64,000 nucleotides of DNA, taken from an uncultured Dehalococcoidia bacterium. GTDB lineage: Bacteria; Chloroflexota; Dehalococcoidia; Lucifugimonadales; UBA3495. A program made the translations under genes and the position numbers. Below the pieces are notes generated by a model that was given only the letters and a program-made list of their open reading frames with translations, made no database searches and was not told where the DNA came from. The stretch lies in contig CATOSK010000010.1 of the NCBI GenBank assembly GCA_951812535.1, forward strand, positions 62,001-126,000. Reading direction: 5' to 3'. This document shows, piece after piece, positions 50,025 to 60,028 of the stretch (position 1 is the stretch's first letter; the number at the start of each line of letters is the position of its first letter).

Positions 50025-50945
50025 TTATCCGTTGAGGTCGTGGAAAGCCGCCAGCGCGGCGGTGATGCCGTCACCGACGGCGGCTCCCAGCTGGCGGGTG
50101 GAGTCGGCGCGGATGTCCCCGCAGGCGTAGATGTGGGGGAGCTTTGTCCGCATGTGGATGTCGGTGTAGAGGTGCCCCAGCGCATCCATGTCCAGCAGGT
50201 CCTTCAGGTAGTCGGAGTTGGGATGGAATCCTACGTAGATGAAGGCGGCGGCGGCGGGATAGTCGTACACCTCGCCGCTCTTCAGGTCCTTGACCCGGGC
50301 CGCCTCCATTACATCGTTGCCGACGAACTCTTCGACGACGTGGCTCCACAGCCACTTGTACTTGGGGTTGTTGAAGGCCCGTTCCTGCAGCACGCGGGTG
50401 GCCCGCAATTCGTCCCGGCGGTGTATTACGGTGACGGAGTTAACGATCCCCGAAAGGTAGAAACTCTCGTCCATGGCTGCGTCGCCGCCGCCAACGACCA
50501 CTACATCCTGGCCCCGGAAGAAATTTCCGTCACAGACGGCGCAGTAGGAGACGCCCCGTCCGGCCAACTCGTCTTCGCCGGTGACGCCCAGCTTGTTGTG
50601 GCTTCCCCCTGAAGCGATTATCACCGACTTTGCGGTGTAGGTCTTGCTGTCCGTGTGGACCACCTTGACCGGTTTGTCGAAATCTTCGACGCCCTCAACC
50701 TCGGTATATTCGATCACCGTGCCGAAGCGGGTGGTCTGCTCTTCCATCATCTGGGCCAGTTCCTGGCCTTTGACACCCTCGGGAAACCCGGGGTAGTTCT
50801 CGATTTCGTCGGTGATAAGGAGTTGCCCGCCCACCCCCAGGGACTCGATGAGCACGGTATTCATCATCGCCCGGGTTGTGTACAGGCTGGCGGCCAGGCC
50901 GGCGGCGCCCGCCCCGAGGATGATGACGTCATGTTCCGGTTCCAT
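50025..50945 (-). CDS. trxB: Thioredoxin reductase, 306 aa
   Basis: The FAD motif DVIILGAGAAGLAASLYTTR, the redox pair in GVSYCAVCDGNFFRGQD (CxxC, about residue 135), the NADPH motif VVVVGGGDAAMDESFYLSGI and the C-terminal FAD motif IYACGDIRADSTRQLGAAVG are all present. It reduces thioredoxin with NADPH and may feed the TlpA/CcmH thiol pathway through a membrane relay. The ATG at 50945 has GGAG seven bases before it; the frame is open for 22 further codons but without a ribosome site. Confidence 0.93.
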   Translation of the reverse strand: MEPEHDVIILGAGAAGLAASLYTTRAMMNTVLIESLGVGGQLLITDEIENYPGFPEGVKGQELAQMMEEQTTRFGTVIEYTEVEGVEDFDKPVKVVHTDSKTYTAKSVIIASGGSHNKLGVTGEDELAGRGVSYCAVCDGNFFRGQDVVVVGGGDAAMDESFYLSGIVNSVTVIHRRDELRATRVLQERAFNNPKYKWLWSHVVEEFVGNDVMEAARVKDLKSGEVYDYPAAAAFIYVGFHPNSDYLKDLLDMDALGHLYTDIHMRTKLPHIYACGDIRADSTRQLGAAVGDGITAALAAFHDLNG

Positions 50946-51044
50946 TGATGACTCCGTTAATTGTTCATTTGCTTGGGATTCGTTTGGATGTGTTTCGTTT
51001 GGTTGGGGCACCGCGGGGGCGCCGTTCTCTCGACGCCGGAAGGC

Positions 51045-51989
51045 CTAGATGGGCACTCCGGCGTGGTCCCGCAGGAACTCAACCGTGTGGGCCAGCCCTT
51101 CGTCGAGGCCGACCCGGGGCGTCCAGCCCAGTTCCTCGGCGGCGCGCCGGCAGTCCAGGATTATCCGGTAGACATCGCCCGGCCTGCTGGGCGCGTGGTC
51201 GGCGTTCCAGCGGTACCGGGTGATTTGCTTCAACGCCTGGAATATGTCGTTGACCGAGGTCCCTGTGCCGGTGCCGATGTTGTAGGCCCGGCCGTCCCCG
51301 TGTTCCATTGCCCGGATGTTTGCCTCGACCACATCGTCCACGTAGACGAAATCGCGTTCCTGTCCTCCGTCACCAAAGATGCACGGTTGTTTCCCGGCGA
51401 GCATCGCCTTGGCAAATATGCCGACGACGCCGGATTCCCCCCTGGGGTCCTGCCGGGGACCGTACACGTTACCGTAGCGGAGGATGGTGTAATTCAGGTG
51501 GTAGGAGCGGGCGTAGAGCTGAATGTACTGCTCCCCCAGGTACTTCGACAATCCGTATGGGGAGAGGGGGACGATTCCGGCGTCCTCGGAACAAGGGTTC
51601 TCCACCGGGTCGCCATACAGCGCCCCGCCCGTGGATGAGTAGACGAGCTTTTCAACGCCGGTCTGGCGGGCCGCTTCCAGCAGCCGGAGGGTTCCAATAA
51701 CGTTGGTCTCTCCGTCGTTGACCGCCCATTTGGTCGAAGCGCTGACGCTCGTCTGGGCCGCCAGGTGGAACACCACGTCTGGCTGAAGGCGCCGGAACGT
51801 GTCCGTCAGGGCTTCGCTGGTGATGTCAACGTGGAAGAAGGTCGCCCGGTGGTTCAGGTTCTTCAGCTTGCCGGTGCTGAGGTTGTCCACTACGGCAACC
51901 TCGTGCCCTTCCTGCAGCAAGCGGTCCACCAGATGGGACCCGATGAATCCGGCTCCGCCGGTTACCAGAGCAGTTCCAGCCTTCAACAT
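51045..51989 (-). CDS. NAD-dependent sugar-nucleotide epimerase/dehydratase, 314 aa
   Basis: An extended SDR with [20 protein letters not shown] (GxxGxxG), the Asp after the second strand ([12 protein letters not shown]), [20 protein letters not shown], a serine triplet at [12 protein letters not shown], and the catalytic pair YGLSK. The C-terminal part binds the nucleotide ([20 protein letters not shown]). This matches the UDP-glucose 4-epimerase type, as used for cell-surface glycans. ATG 51989 follows GGTGAGGAGG. It is not linked to other glycan genes here. Confidence 0.88.
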   Translation of the reverse strand: MLKAGTALVTGGAGFIGSHLVDRLLQEGHEVAVVDNLSTGKLKNLNHRATFFHVDITSEALTDTFRRLQPDVVFHLAAQTSVSASTKWAVNDGETNVIGTLRLLEAARQTGVEKLVYSSTGGALYGDPVENPCSEDAGIVPLSPYGLSKYLGEQYIQLYARSYHLNYTILRYGNVYGPRQDPRGESGVVGIFAKAMLAGKQPCIFGDGGQERDFVYVDDVVEANIRAMEHGDGRAYNIGTGTGTSVNDIFQALKQITRYRWNADHAPSRPGDVYRIILDCRRAAEELGWTPRVGLDEGLAHTVEFLRDHAGVPI

Positions 51990-52168
51990 GGCCTCCTCAC
52001 CCCCCACACGGACTCGGCCCTCGTCGCATGTACATATTCAGGCCGGGAACCCATCAAAGTCGACAACAGGGAAACTGTCGACAACGCGAGTATAATACCC
52101 GCCGTTCTCGGTTCGCACAATGCCCCGAGTGACTGGCTGGACTCAACTCTGTGGCCGGTTGAAAACCC

Positions 52169-52717
52169 ATGGAAAATTCGTTCACGCCTTGGCTGTCTCC
52201 CGGCGAGATTGGCGCCGCCGTAGACCGCCTGGCAGCCGAGTTGGACCGCGATTACGAAGGCCGGATGCCGGTGCTGGTTGGTGTGCTCACCGGCAGCTTC
52301 ATGTTCATGGCCGACCTCGTCCGGCGGATGCGCGTTCCCATCGGTAGGGTGGACTTCATAAAGGCGGAGAGCTACGGGGCCGGACAGACCAGCTCCGGCA
52401 ACGCCAGCATCATTTACAGCCCCCCAGGACCGGCGCTGGCGGGGCGGACTCTCGTTGTCGTCGAGGACATCATCGACACCGGCATTACCACCACCGCCGT
52501 GCTGGAGTGCCTCGGAAAGCACCGGCCGGAGTCCATGGAGGTCTGTGCCCTGCTGGACAAGCCGTCCCGGAGGCAGGTCGAGGTACCGGTCAAGTACGTT
52601 GGTGTGACCATTCCTGACCGCTTCGTCGTGGGGTACGGGATGGACCTGGACCAGCGTTATCGGGAGTTGCCGGGAGTCTTCTACATCCCACAGGGCGAGG
52701 CTCCCGGCCAGGCATAG
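52169..52717 (+). CDS. hpt: Hypoxanthine phosphoribosyltransferase, 182 aa
   Basis: The PRPP-binding loop VVVEDIIDTGITTTAVLECL (about residues 93-112) and the N-terminal VLVGVLTGSFMFMADLVRRM are typical of purine phosphoribosyltransferases. VDFIKAESYGAGQTSSG matches the hypoxanthine/guanine branch, as does the C-terminal DRFVVGYGMDLDQRYRELPG. It salvages hypoxanthine or guanine to IMP or GMP. The length is normal. Confidence 0.93.
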   Translation: MENSFTPWLSPGEIGAAVDRLAAELDRDYEGRMPVLVGVLTGSFMFMADLVRRMRVPIGRVDFIKAESYGAGQTSSGNASIIYSPPGPALAGRTLVVVEDIIDTGITTTAVLECLGKHRPESMEVCALLDKPSRRQVEVPVKYVGVTIPDRFVVGYGMDLDQRYRELPGVFYIPQGEAPGQA

Positions 52718-53038
52718 CCGGCTTGGAAGAGCGACTCACCTCTCAAGGCTATCGCATGGGAAAAATACCACCATGCAGGTGCCGCAGCTCGACACCCATA
52801 TACCGTATTGTCAACTATTGACTTGGGTAACTTCTTGACTGCCCATCCCCCCCTTTTTAAGAGGGCGGATGGATCGAGAACGTCAATTGGTCTTCGGGAA
52901 CCCTCATGCGATTGCCCTGACCCACCTCTGCCGGAGTCTGGCCCGCCCCGTTGGCGTGTGGTAAAGTTCGGTGCCGGTGGTCCTCCCGGACAGGAACGTA
53001 AATTCCCACCGTAAATTCCCCGATGGAGAAGGTCAGGT
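52718..53038. other. Intergenic stretch before the 3-hydroxyisobutyrate dehydrogenase-type gene
   Basis: No coding sequence is supported. The only structure noticed is an imperfect 13-bp tandem repeat, CGTAAATTCCCAC/CGTAAATTCCCCG (52997-53022), just upstream of the next ribosome site. Confidence 0.5.
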
Positions 53039-53934
53039 ATGGCGGAACAAATCGGTTTTGTTGGACTGGGAATCATGGGCAGGCCCATGGCGCGCAATTT
53101 GATGAACGCCGGGTACGAGTTGACGGTTTACGACATCGTCGGGGAAGCCGTCGAGGAGTTGGCGACCGAAGGGGCCAGGCCGGCGTCCTCCAGCAGCGAA
53201 GTTGCGGCCAACACCGACAAGATCATAACCATGCTCCCGGATTCGGCCGACTCGGAGCGGGCCATCCTGGGGCCCGGCGGTGTCCTGGAAGGAGCCAAAG
53301 CCGGGTCGGTGGTAATCGATATGAGCTCCATAGCCCCGTCCATGTCCCAGAAGATCTTCGCCGCGTGTGCCGAGAAGGGCGTCGAAATGTTGGATGCACC
53401 GGTCAGCGGTGGTGAGCCCGGCGCCATCGCCGGAACGCTGGCCATCATGGTCGGGGGCAAGCAGGAAGTCTTCGACCAGTGCTCTGACATGCTCCGCGTG
53501 ATGGGCGGCAACGTTGTCCTTACCGGGACGTGGGCGCAGGAAACATCACTAAGCTTGCCAACCAGATCATTGTCGCCGCCAACATAGAAGCCTTGAGCGA
53601 GGCGCTGGTGCTGGCCCAGAAGGCCGGCGTCGACCCCGAGCGGGTCTTCAATGCCATCCGCAGCGGCCTTGCGGGCAGCAACGTGATGGATGCCAAGGCC
53701 CCCATGATGCTGGAGCGGAACTTCCGGGCCGGTTTTCGCATCCGTCTGCACCAGAAAGACCTGAGGAACGTCCTCCAGACCGCCCAGGAATTGAACGTGC
53801 CGCTTCCCGTAACTGCGCTGGTCCAGCAAATGCTCGGGTCGCTGGTCAACGACGGGGAGCAGGACCTGGACCATTCGGCGATCCTCCACTTCCTGGAGAA
53901 CATGGCGGACGTGGAAGTCAAGAAAGGCGGCTGA
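53039..53934 (+). pseudogene. 3-hydroxyisobutyrate dehydrogenase-family gene with one frameshift
   Basis: The first part (from 53039) has the NAD motif IGFVGLGIMGRPMARNLMNA and the substrate motif DAPVSGGEPGAIAGTLAIMV. Near 53522-53530 the frame changes, and the conserved continuation ([20 protein letters not shown] with the catalytic Lys, then [20 protein letters not shown]) runs in another frame to 53934. A single missing base in the short run ACCGGGACG would restore [14 protein letters not shown]. All motifs are otherwise intact, so this is either a very recent mutation or a sequence error. Such enzymes reduce tartronate semialdehyde or related 3-hydroxyacids. Confidence 0.8.
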
Positions 53935-53967
53935 ATCGGCCGCCCGGTAGTCCCAAAGGCGTGGCGG

Positions 53968-53996
53968 AATCCGCCCTCCCAACGAGAGGGCGGATT
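53968..53996 (+). terminator. Strong rho-independent terminator
   Basis: AATCCGCCCTC (53968-53978) and GAGGGCGGATT (53986-53996) form a perfect 11-bp stem followed directly by TTGTTTTGTTCTC, 34 bases after the dehydrogenase stop. Confidence 0.85.
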
Positions 53997-54161
53997 TTGT
54001 TTTGTTCTCTGGGCCGGATCGGGTTGGGGAAATGCCCGGTTAGGTTATATAATCGGTGCACACGGCCGGGTGGGGACGAGTGCATCTGTGGCGGGGACCG
54101 CTTCTTCAACGGTTGCGCGCTGCCCACCGCTTGCCGCCGTGAGTCCGTTCGGGGGTTTTGG

Positions 54162-56168
54162 ATGTCCGGCGCCAATCTCGACGAGTTGTGCATCAATACT
54201 ATCCGGTTCCTTGCGGTAGACGCCGTTGAGCAAGCCAGGTCGGGGCATCCCGGGGCCCCGATGGGCGCCGCTCCCGCGGCCTACGTCCTGTGGGACTCCT
54301 TTCTCAAGCACAACCCCCTGGACCCCCGGTGGCCCGACCGGGACCGCTTCGTGCTCTCTGCCGGCCATGCCTCCGCCCTTCTTTACAGCCTGCTGCACCT
54401 GACCGGATACGACATATCCCTGGACGACCTGAAGCAGTTCCGGCAATTTGGCAGCAAGACCCCGGGCCATCCCGAATACGCTCCCGACTCAGGGATCGAG
54501 GTAACTACCGGGCCGTTGGGCCAGGGATTCGCCCACGGGGTTGGTATGGCCATTGCCGAGCGGTGGCTGGCTAACAGGTACAACCGGCCCGGCCACGAGA
54601 TTATCGACCATTACACCTACGCCCTTGTATCCGACGGCGACCTGCAGGAGGGAGTGGCTGCCGAGGCCGCGTCCCTGGCCGGGACCCTCGGTCTCAACAA
54701 GCTCATCTACTTCTACGATGACAACGGCATATCCATCGAAGGCGACACGGACATCGCCTTCCTGGAAAACGTGGGCCAGCGGTTCTCCGCGTATGGCTGG
54801 CACGTCATCGGCCCGGTCGACGGCAACGACCTCGCCGGAATCGCCGCCGCCGTCCGGCAGGCCAGGGCGGAGGCGGACCATCCCAGCCTGATTATCTGCC
54901 AGACGGTTATCGGGTTCGGCAGCCCCAACAAGGCCGGCACTGGTGGAGTCCACGGTGAGCCCCTCGGCTCCGAAGAAGCCCAGCTCTCCAAGGAAACCCT
55001 GGGTTGGACCTACCCGGACCCCTTCACCATCCCCGAAGAAGCCGGCTCCCACCTGCGCCAGGCACGGCAACGCGGCAAGGCCTTGCAGGACGACTGGAAC
55101 CGCCGGCTGGAAGAATACCGCCGCGCCTATCCCGAGGATGCCGGCCGCTTGGAGGAGGACCTCACCGGAGACCTCCCCGAAGGGTGGGACCGGGAACTGG
55201 ACACCCTCTTCTCCGGCGGGGCCTCGTCCTTGTCCACCCGGGATGCGGGCGGCCTCGTGATGAACGCCATATCCCGGACCGTGCCGACCCTGCTGGGCGG
55301 GTCGGCCGACCTGGCCCCCTCTACCAAGACGCTGCTGCTGGACCGCGGCCACTTCGGTCCCGGCGATTATTCCGGTCACAACTTCCACTTTGGTGTCCGG
55401 GAACACGCCATGGGGGCCGTGGCCAACGGGATGGCCCTGCACGGCGGGGTTATTCCTTTCACAGCAACCTTCCTGATTTTCTCCGACTACATGCGTCCCG
55501 CCATAAGGTTGGGCGCCCTCATGGGACAGCGGGTGGTCTATGTCTTCACCCACGATTCGGTAGCACTGGGGCAGGACGGCCCCACTCACCAGCCCATCGA
55601 GCAGTTGCTCGGGCTGAGAGCCATCCCCAACCTGGAAATCATCCGGCCGGCCGACGCCACGGAAACCGCCGAAGCCTGGAAGGTTGCCCTGAACCGGCGG
55701 AACGGCCCCACCGCCTTGGCCTTGAGCCGTCAGAATCTCCCTGTCCTGGACCGTTCCGAGCTGGCCCCCGCTTCGGAAGCGCAGCACGGAGGTTACGTGC
55801 TCTGGCAAGGCGGCCCGTCTCCAGAGGTTATCGTCATGGCATCCGGCTCCGAGGTTCCCATTGCCCTGGAAGGTGCCAGGATGCTCCAGGAAGAAGGCAT
55901 CGCGGCCCGCGTCGTCTCCATGCCTGCCTGGGGTCTGTTCGACTCCCAGCCAGAAGACTATCGGAACAGCGTCCTTCCCCCGGAGGTCAAGGCGCGGGTG
56001 TCCATCGAAGCCTCCTCCCCCATGGGATGGGAGCGGTACGTCGGTCTGGAAGGGACGGCTATCGGCGTCCCCCACTTCGGGGCATCGGCGCCCGGGGACG
56101 TCATCTACGAAGAATTCGGCCTGACCGCCGAGCGGGTGGTCCAGGAAGCCAGGCGGCTGCTGGCCTGA
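54162..56168 (+). CDS. tkt: Transketolase, 668 aa
   Basis: The thiamine-diphosphate enzyme motifs are intact: [20 protein letters not shown] (phosphate/His), [40 protein letters not shown] (TPP-Mg), the pyrimidine-domain [20 protein letters not shown] with its catalytic Glu, and [20 protein letters not shown]. It transfers two-carbon units in the pentose phosphate pathway. ATG 54162 is chosen because upstream in-frame sequence is not conserved-looking. It is the first gene of the operon that continues through tal, pgi and gnd. Confidence 0.93.
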   Translation: MSGANLDELCINTIRFLAVDAVEQARSGHPGAPMGAAPAAYVLWDSFLKHNPLDPRWPDRDRFVLSAGHASALLYSLLHLTGYDISLDDLKQFRQFGSKTPGHPEYAPDSGIEVTTGPLGQGFAHGVGMAIAERWLANRYNRPGHEIIDHYTYALVSDGDLQEGVAAEAASLAGTLGLNKLIYFYDDNGISIEGDTDIAFLENVGQRFSAYGWHVIGPVDGNDLAGIAAAVRQARAEADHPSLIICQTVIGFGSPNKAGTGGVHGEPLGSEEAQLSKETLGWTYPDPFTIPEEAGSHLRQARQRGKALQDDWNRRLEEYRRAYPEDAGRLEEDLTGDLPEGWDRELDTLFSGGASSLSTRDAGGLVMNAISRTVPTLLGGSADLAPSTKTLLLDRGHFGPGDYSGHNFHFGVREHAMGAVANGMALHGGVIPFTATFLIFSDYMRPAIRLGALMGQRVVYVFTHDSVALGQDGPTHQPIEQLLGLRAIPNLEIIRPADATETAEAWKVALNRRNGPTALALSRQNLPVLDRSELAPASEAQHGGYVLWQGGPSPEVIVMASGSEVPIALEGARMLQEEGIAARVVSMPAWGLFDSQPEDYRNSVLPPEVKARVSIEASSPMGWERYVGLEGTAIGVPHFGASAPGDVIYEEFGLTAERVVQEARRLLA

Positions 56169-56234
56169 TGGATGAGTTCCCCCGCCCGCGGACGTCACCC
56201 AGGGCATCCACGATAGTTTAATCGGGAGTTAGTC

Positions 56235-57356
56235 ATGGCCAATGCGATACGACATGCCAACCAACAGGGGCAGTCCATCTGGTACGACAACATCCAGCGG
56301 GGGATGATCGAGTCGGGGGAGTTGAAGCGCCTGATTGATCTTGGTGTCAGCGGTCTGACCGCCAACCCCACCATCTTCGAGAAGGCCATATCCGGCAGCA
56401 ACGACTATGACGACGCCCTGGTGCGGCTGGCTGCGGAAGGGGCCGGCGTCAACGATATCTACGAGTCGCTGGCAATGACCGATATTCGCTCCGCCGCCGA
56501 CCTGCTCCGCAACGCCTACGACGGCACCGGCGGGGTCGACGGCTACGCATCGCTGGAAGTCAGCCCCCACCTCGCGGCCGATACGGAGGGAACGGTGGCC
56601 GAGGCCCGCCGGTTCTTCAGGGAGTTGGACCGCCCCAACGTCCTCATCAAGGTCCCGGCCACTCCCGAAGGTATTCCGGCCATACGCCAACTTATCGGAG
56701 AAGGGGTCAACGTCAACGTCACGTTGATTTTCTCCCTGGAAACCTATCTCCAGGTACAGGAAGCCTACATCTCCGGCCTGGAGGATCTGGCTGCAAAGGG
56801 AGGGGACCTGGGCAAGGTGGCGTCGGTGGCATCCTTCTTCGTCAGCCGGGTGGATACCGCAGTGGACGGCGCCCTCGCTTCCGCCAATGGGGCCGCGGAC
56901 TCCTCCCTGATGGGCAAGGCTGCGGTGGCCAACGCCAAGCTGGCCTACCGCGCTTTCCAGGAAACCTTCGGGTCGGAGCGGTTCTACAAGCTACGGGAGA
57001 TGGGCGCCCGGGTGCAGCGGCCGCTGTGGGCCAGCACCGGCACCAAGAACCCGGAGTACAGCGATGTGCTCTATGTTGAAACTCTGATGGGCCCAAACAC
57101 GGTAAACACCATGCCCGACGTTACCCTGGACGCCTTCCTGGACCACGGCGAGGTCGCCCTGGCCGTTACCGAAGGCGTGGCCGAAGCTGAACGGATGCTG
57201 GCCGGAGTGGCTGGTGCCGGCATCAGTCTGGACGCCATCACGGATCAGCTCCTCGCTGACGGGGTCAAGGCCTTCGCCGATTCCTTCGACCTGTTGATGG
57301 AAAATATCGAGCAGAAGCGTTCCCAACTCATGCTGACCCAGGCCACGGGCGACTAG
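56235..57356 (+). CDS. tal: Transaldolase, 373 aa
   Basis: The long bacterial form (TalB2/actinobacterial type). Key parts are GVSGLTANPTIFEKAISGSN, the Schiff-base Lys in RPNVLIKVPATPEGIPAIRQ, NVTLIFSLETYLQVQEAYIS, SFFVSRVDTAVD and WASTGTKNPEYSDVLYVETL. It exchanges three-carbon units between sedoheptulose 7-phosphate and glyceraldehyde 3-phosphate. GGGAGTTAGTC precedes the ATG. The gene ends six bases before the start of pgi; in other bacteria the two are fused. Confidence 0.93.
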   Translation: MANAIRHANQQGQSIWYDNIQRGMIESGELKRLIDLGVSGLTANPTIFEKAISGSNDYDDALVRLAAEGAGVNDIYESLAMTDIRSAADLLRNAYDGTGGVDGYASLEVSPHLAADTEGTVAEARRFFRELDRPNVLIKVPATPEGIPAIRQLIGEGVNVNVTLIFSLETYLQVQEAYISGLEDLAAKGGDLGKVASVASFFVSRVDTAVDGALASANGAADSSLMGKAAVANAKLAYRAFQETFGSERFYKLREMGARVQRPLWASTGTKNPEYSDVLYVETLMGPNTVNTMPDVTLDAFLDHGEVALAVTEGVAEAERMLAGVAGAGISLDAITDQLLADGVKAFADSFDLLMENIEQKRSQLMLTQATGD

Positions 57357-57361
57357 CGGCC

Positions 57362-58969
57362 GTGGTCGACTCGCCTTCTTCCGCAGTGGGTCTGCCGGGC
57401 CTGGAGGCGCAGCTTGATAACCTGCGTCGGGGGGAAGCCGTCCGGCGCATCTGGGAACGGGACCACACGGTCTGGAGCCCCGACCCTGCGGAGATCAGCG
57501 ACCGGCTGGGCTGGCTGACTGTCCCCAGCGTCCTGCGCCGCCAGATCCCCCTGCTGGAAGGGTTCGCCCAGGGCGTCCGGGACGATGGGTTCAAGCATGT
57601 GGTCCTCCTCGGGATGGGCGGGAGCAGCCTGGGGCCGGAAGTCCTGCGGCAGACCTTTGGCAGCGCGGCCGGGTTCCCCGAACTCATAGTCCTGGACTCC
57701 ACCTTCCCCGGCGCGATCCGCTCCGTCGGAGAGAGTATTGACCCGGCCCGTACCCTGTTTCTCGTTTCGTCCAAGTCCGGCACCACCATCGAACCCAACA
57801 CTCTTTACGCCCACTTTCAGTCCCGGGTGGAAGCTGCCGTTGGGAAGGACCGGGCCGGCCGGCATTTCGCGGCCATCACCGACCAGGGCACGCCGCTGGC
57901 CCGCATGGCAGCCAACAGCGGATTCCGGCGCGCCTTCCTCAACCCTCCCGATATCGGAGGGCGGTACTCCGTGCTGTCCTACTTCGGGCTGGTACCGGCG
58001 GCCCTCATCGGAATGGACCTTGAAGCTCTGCTGGACCGGGCCGACGCCATGGCCGATGCCTGCCGCATCGAAACCCCGTTGGGAGAAAACCCTGGCGCGC
58101 TGCTGGGGGCATTCCTGTCTGCGGGATGGGTGTCAGGGCAGGACAAAATGACCCTCCAGACCCCTGCGGACGTCTCGGCTTTTGGCCTGTGGGTGGAACA
58201 GATGTTGTCCGAGAGTTTGGGGAAAGAGGGCAAGGGATTAGTCCCCGTCGTAGGAGAGCCGGAGCGGGCCTTGCGGTACAGCGGGGCTGACCGGCTCCAC
58301 ATTCGGTTGACTTTGGATGATTCTGACGGCAACTCCTTCGGAGAGACCGGCGGAGGACCGGGGGACGATGCCCTCCGCATCCCGCTCCGGGACACTTACG
58401 ATCTGGGTGGTGAGTTCTTCCGTTGGGAGTTCGCCACGGCGGTGGCCGGAGGGCTCATGGGCGTTCACCCCTTCGACCAGCCCGACGTGCAATCGGCCAA
58501 GGACCAGACCGACCGGTTCCTGGAAAGCCCGGCGTTAGCCGCCGGCGACATCGAGGCATCCACCATCGATGGATACCTGCATGAAGCGTCCGCAGGGGAC
58601 TACCTGGCCGTCCTGGTCTACGGTGAACAAACGCCGGCGCTGGACCGGGCGCTTTCCGGGCTGCGGGCTGTGGTATCCCAACGGAGGGGTTTGCCCACGA
58701 CTGTGGGATACGGCCCCCGCTACCTCCATTCCACCGGGCAGCTCCACAAGGGTGGCGCGAACTGCGGCATATTCCTGGTGTTGACCTGCGACCCCGTGAA
58801 GGATGTGCCGGCGCCCGGTTACGAATTCTCCTTCGGCGAGTTGAACCGGGCCCAGTGGATGGGCGACTTCCAAGCCCTGCGCACCCTGGGACGGCGCTCA
58901 GCCTGGATGGACCTGGGAACCGATCCCTGCGCCGGTGTCGCTCACCTGGCCAGGAGGGTTGGAGGATGA
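57362..58969 (+). CDS. pgi: Glucose-6-phosphate isomerase, 535 aa
   Basis: The sugar-isomerase fold shows VVLLGMGGSSLGPEVLRQTF, FLVSSKSGTTIEPNTLYAHF, GGRYSVLSYFGLVPAALIGM, and a C-terminal HSTGQLHKGGANCGIFLVLT with the conserved His and Lys. This C-terminus is characteristic of the isomerase part of transaldolase-isomerase fusions. It interconverts glucose 6-phosphate and fructose 6-phosphate. The start is GTG at 57362, six bases after the tal stop; no separate ribosome site is seen, so translation is probably coupled. Confidence 0.92.
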   Translation: MVDSPSSAVGLPGLEAQLDNLRRGEAVRRIWERDHTVWSPDPAEISDRLGWLTVPSVLRRQIPLLEGFAQGVRDDGFKHVVLLGMGGSSLGPEVLRQTFGSAAGFPELIVLDSTFPGAIRSVGESIDPARTLFLVSSKSGTTIEPNTLYAHFQSRVEAAVGKDRAGRHFAAITDQGTPLARMAANSGFRRAFLNPPDIGGRYSVLSYFGLVPAALIGMDLEALLDRADAMADACRIETPLGENPGALLGAFLSAGWVSGQDKMTLQTPADVSAFGLWVEQMLSESLGKEGKGLVPVVGEPERALRYSGADRLHIRLTLDDSDGNSFGETGGGPGDDALRIPLRDTYDLGGEFFRWEFATAVAGGLMGVHPFDQPDVQSAKDQTDRFLESPALAAGDIEASTIDGYLHEASAGDYLAVLVYGEQTPALDRALSGLRAVVSQRRGLPTTVGYGPRYLHSTGQLHKGGANCGIFLVLTCDPVKDVPAPGYEFSFGELNRAQWMGDFQALRTLGRRSAWMDLGTDPCAGVAHLARRVGG

Positions 58970-59037
58970 GTCTCCCGACGGGCGGTATCGGGCCGCGTCT
59001 CACGTTGACGAATCCATAACGGAAGGTGCGGGGTTTG

Positions 59038-59958
59038 ATGATGACCAGCAATGACTTGGGCTACCGGAAGGACCTGTTCATCCTTCCCTTCGATCACCGG
59101 GGGTCCTTCGAGGCTGGACTCTTGGGTGTCCGGGATGGACAGGTCAGTGACGACCAGACCCGCGAAATCTCCTCCGCCAAGCGCATTATTTATGACGCTT
59201 TTCTGGAGGCCAGCACCCGGGGTGACGTCAGCTTGCAGGAATCGGCAATCCTGGTGGACCAGCAGTACGGGGCGGAGATCCTGGCCGATGCCCATCATCA
59301 GGGTATCACCTCCTGCACCTGCATCGAGAAGAGTGGCCAGGAAGTTTTCGACTTCGAGTACGGCGACGCCTTCCTTTCCAGGCTTCAGGAGGCCCGTGTC
59401 ACCTTCGGAAAGGTGCTGGTCCGGTACAATCCTGAAGGCGACCCAGGGGTGAACCAGGCCCAGCGGGACCGCTTGAAGATGGCCTGCGATGCCGTTCGCG
59501 GGGCGGGCCTGAAGTTCATGTTCGAATTGCTGGTTCCGGCAACCCCTGGGCAGTCCGAGCATGCCGTCGGCGCCTACGATACCGGCCTTCGTCCAGCCTT
59601 GATGGCCCGGGCAATGGAGGAACTGCAGGCGGACGGCATCGAACCGGACGTCTGGAAGGTAGAGGGGATGGACGACCTGGAATCCGCCAGGTCCGTTTCC
59701 GCTCAGGCCCGTTCCGGCGGCCGCGACGGCGTGGGCTTGATTATCCTGGGACGGGGCGAGGACGCCGCCAAGGTGGACCACTGGCTGACCGTCGGAGCCC
59801 AAACCCCCGGGTTCATCGGATTCGCCGTGGGACGCACCACCTTCTGGGGTCCTGTGGTGGAATGCCAACAGGGGTCAATCTCACGGGAAGAGGCGGTGAC
59901 GAGGATCGCGGACAACTACACTCATTTCCTGAGGCTGTTCACCGGGGCTCGGGGTTAA
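59038..59958 (+). CDS. DUF2090 / LacD-like class I aldolase-fold protein, 306 aa
   Basis: The sequence resembles the DUF2090 domain found at the C-terminus of some IolC proteins and, more distantly, LacD-type tagatose-1,6-bisphosphate aldolases. It starts LFILPFDHRGSFEAGLLGV (DxRGS pattern), has ILVDQQYGAEILADAHHQGI, FGKVLVRYNPEGD, LKFMFELLVPAT, and PDVWKVEGMDDLESARSVSA, where KVE is the position of the LacD Schiff-base Lys. A (beta/alpha)8 aldolase acting on a ketose or deoxy-sugar phosphate is inferred from the fold and its place between pgi and gnd. The true substrate is unknown. Confidence 0.8.
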   Translation: MMTSNDLGYRKDLFILPFDHRGSFEAGLLGVRDGQVSDDQTREISSAKRIIYDAFLEASTRGDVSLQESAILVDQQYGAEILADAHHQGITSCTCIEKSGQEVFDFEYGDAFLSRLQEARVTFGKVLVRYNPEGDPGVNQAQRDRLKMACDAVRGAGLKFMFELLVPATPGQSEHAVGAYDTGLRPALMARAMEELQADGIEPDVWKVEGMDDLESARSVSAQARSGGRDGVGLIILGRGEDAAKVDHWLTVGAQTPGFIGFAVGRTTFWGPVVECQQGSISREEAVTRIADNYTHFLRLFTGARG

Positions 59959-60028
59959 CGTTCTTCGGGTAGACGATACTACGCCCTCTTGAGAGTCGGC
60001 GTTTGGCATTTGGAAGAAGGTGCGGATA

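Noticed and set aside
54489-56207. 572-residue open frame on the minus strand
   Set aside because: Antisense of transketolase; no domain or ribosome site.
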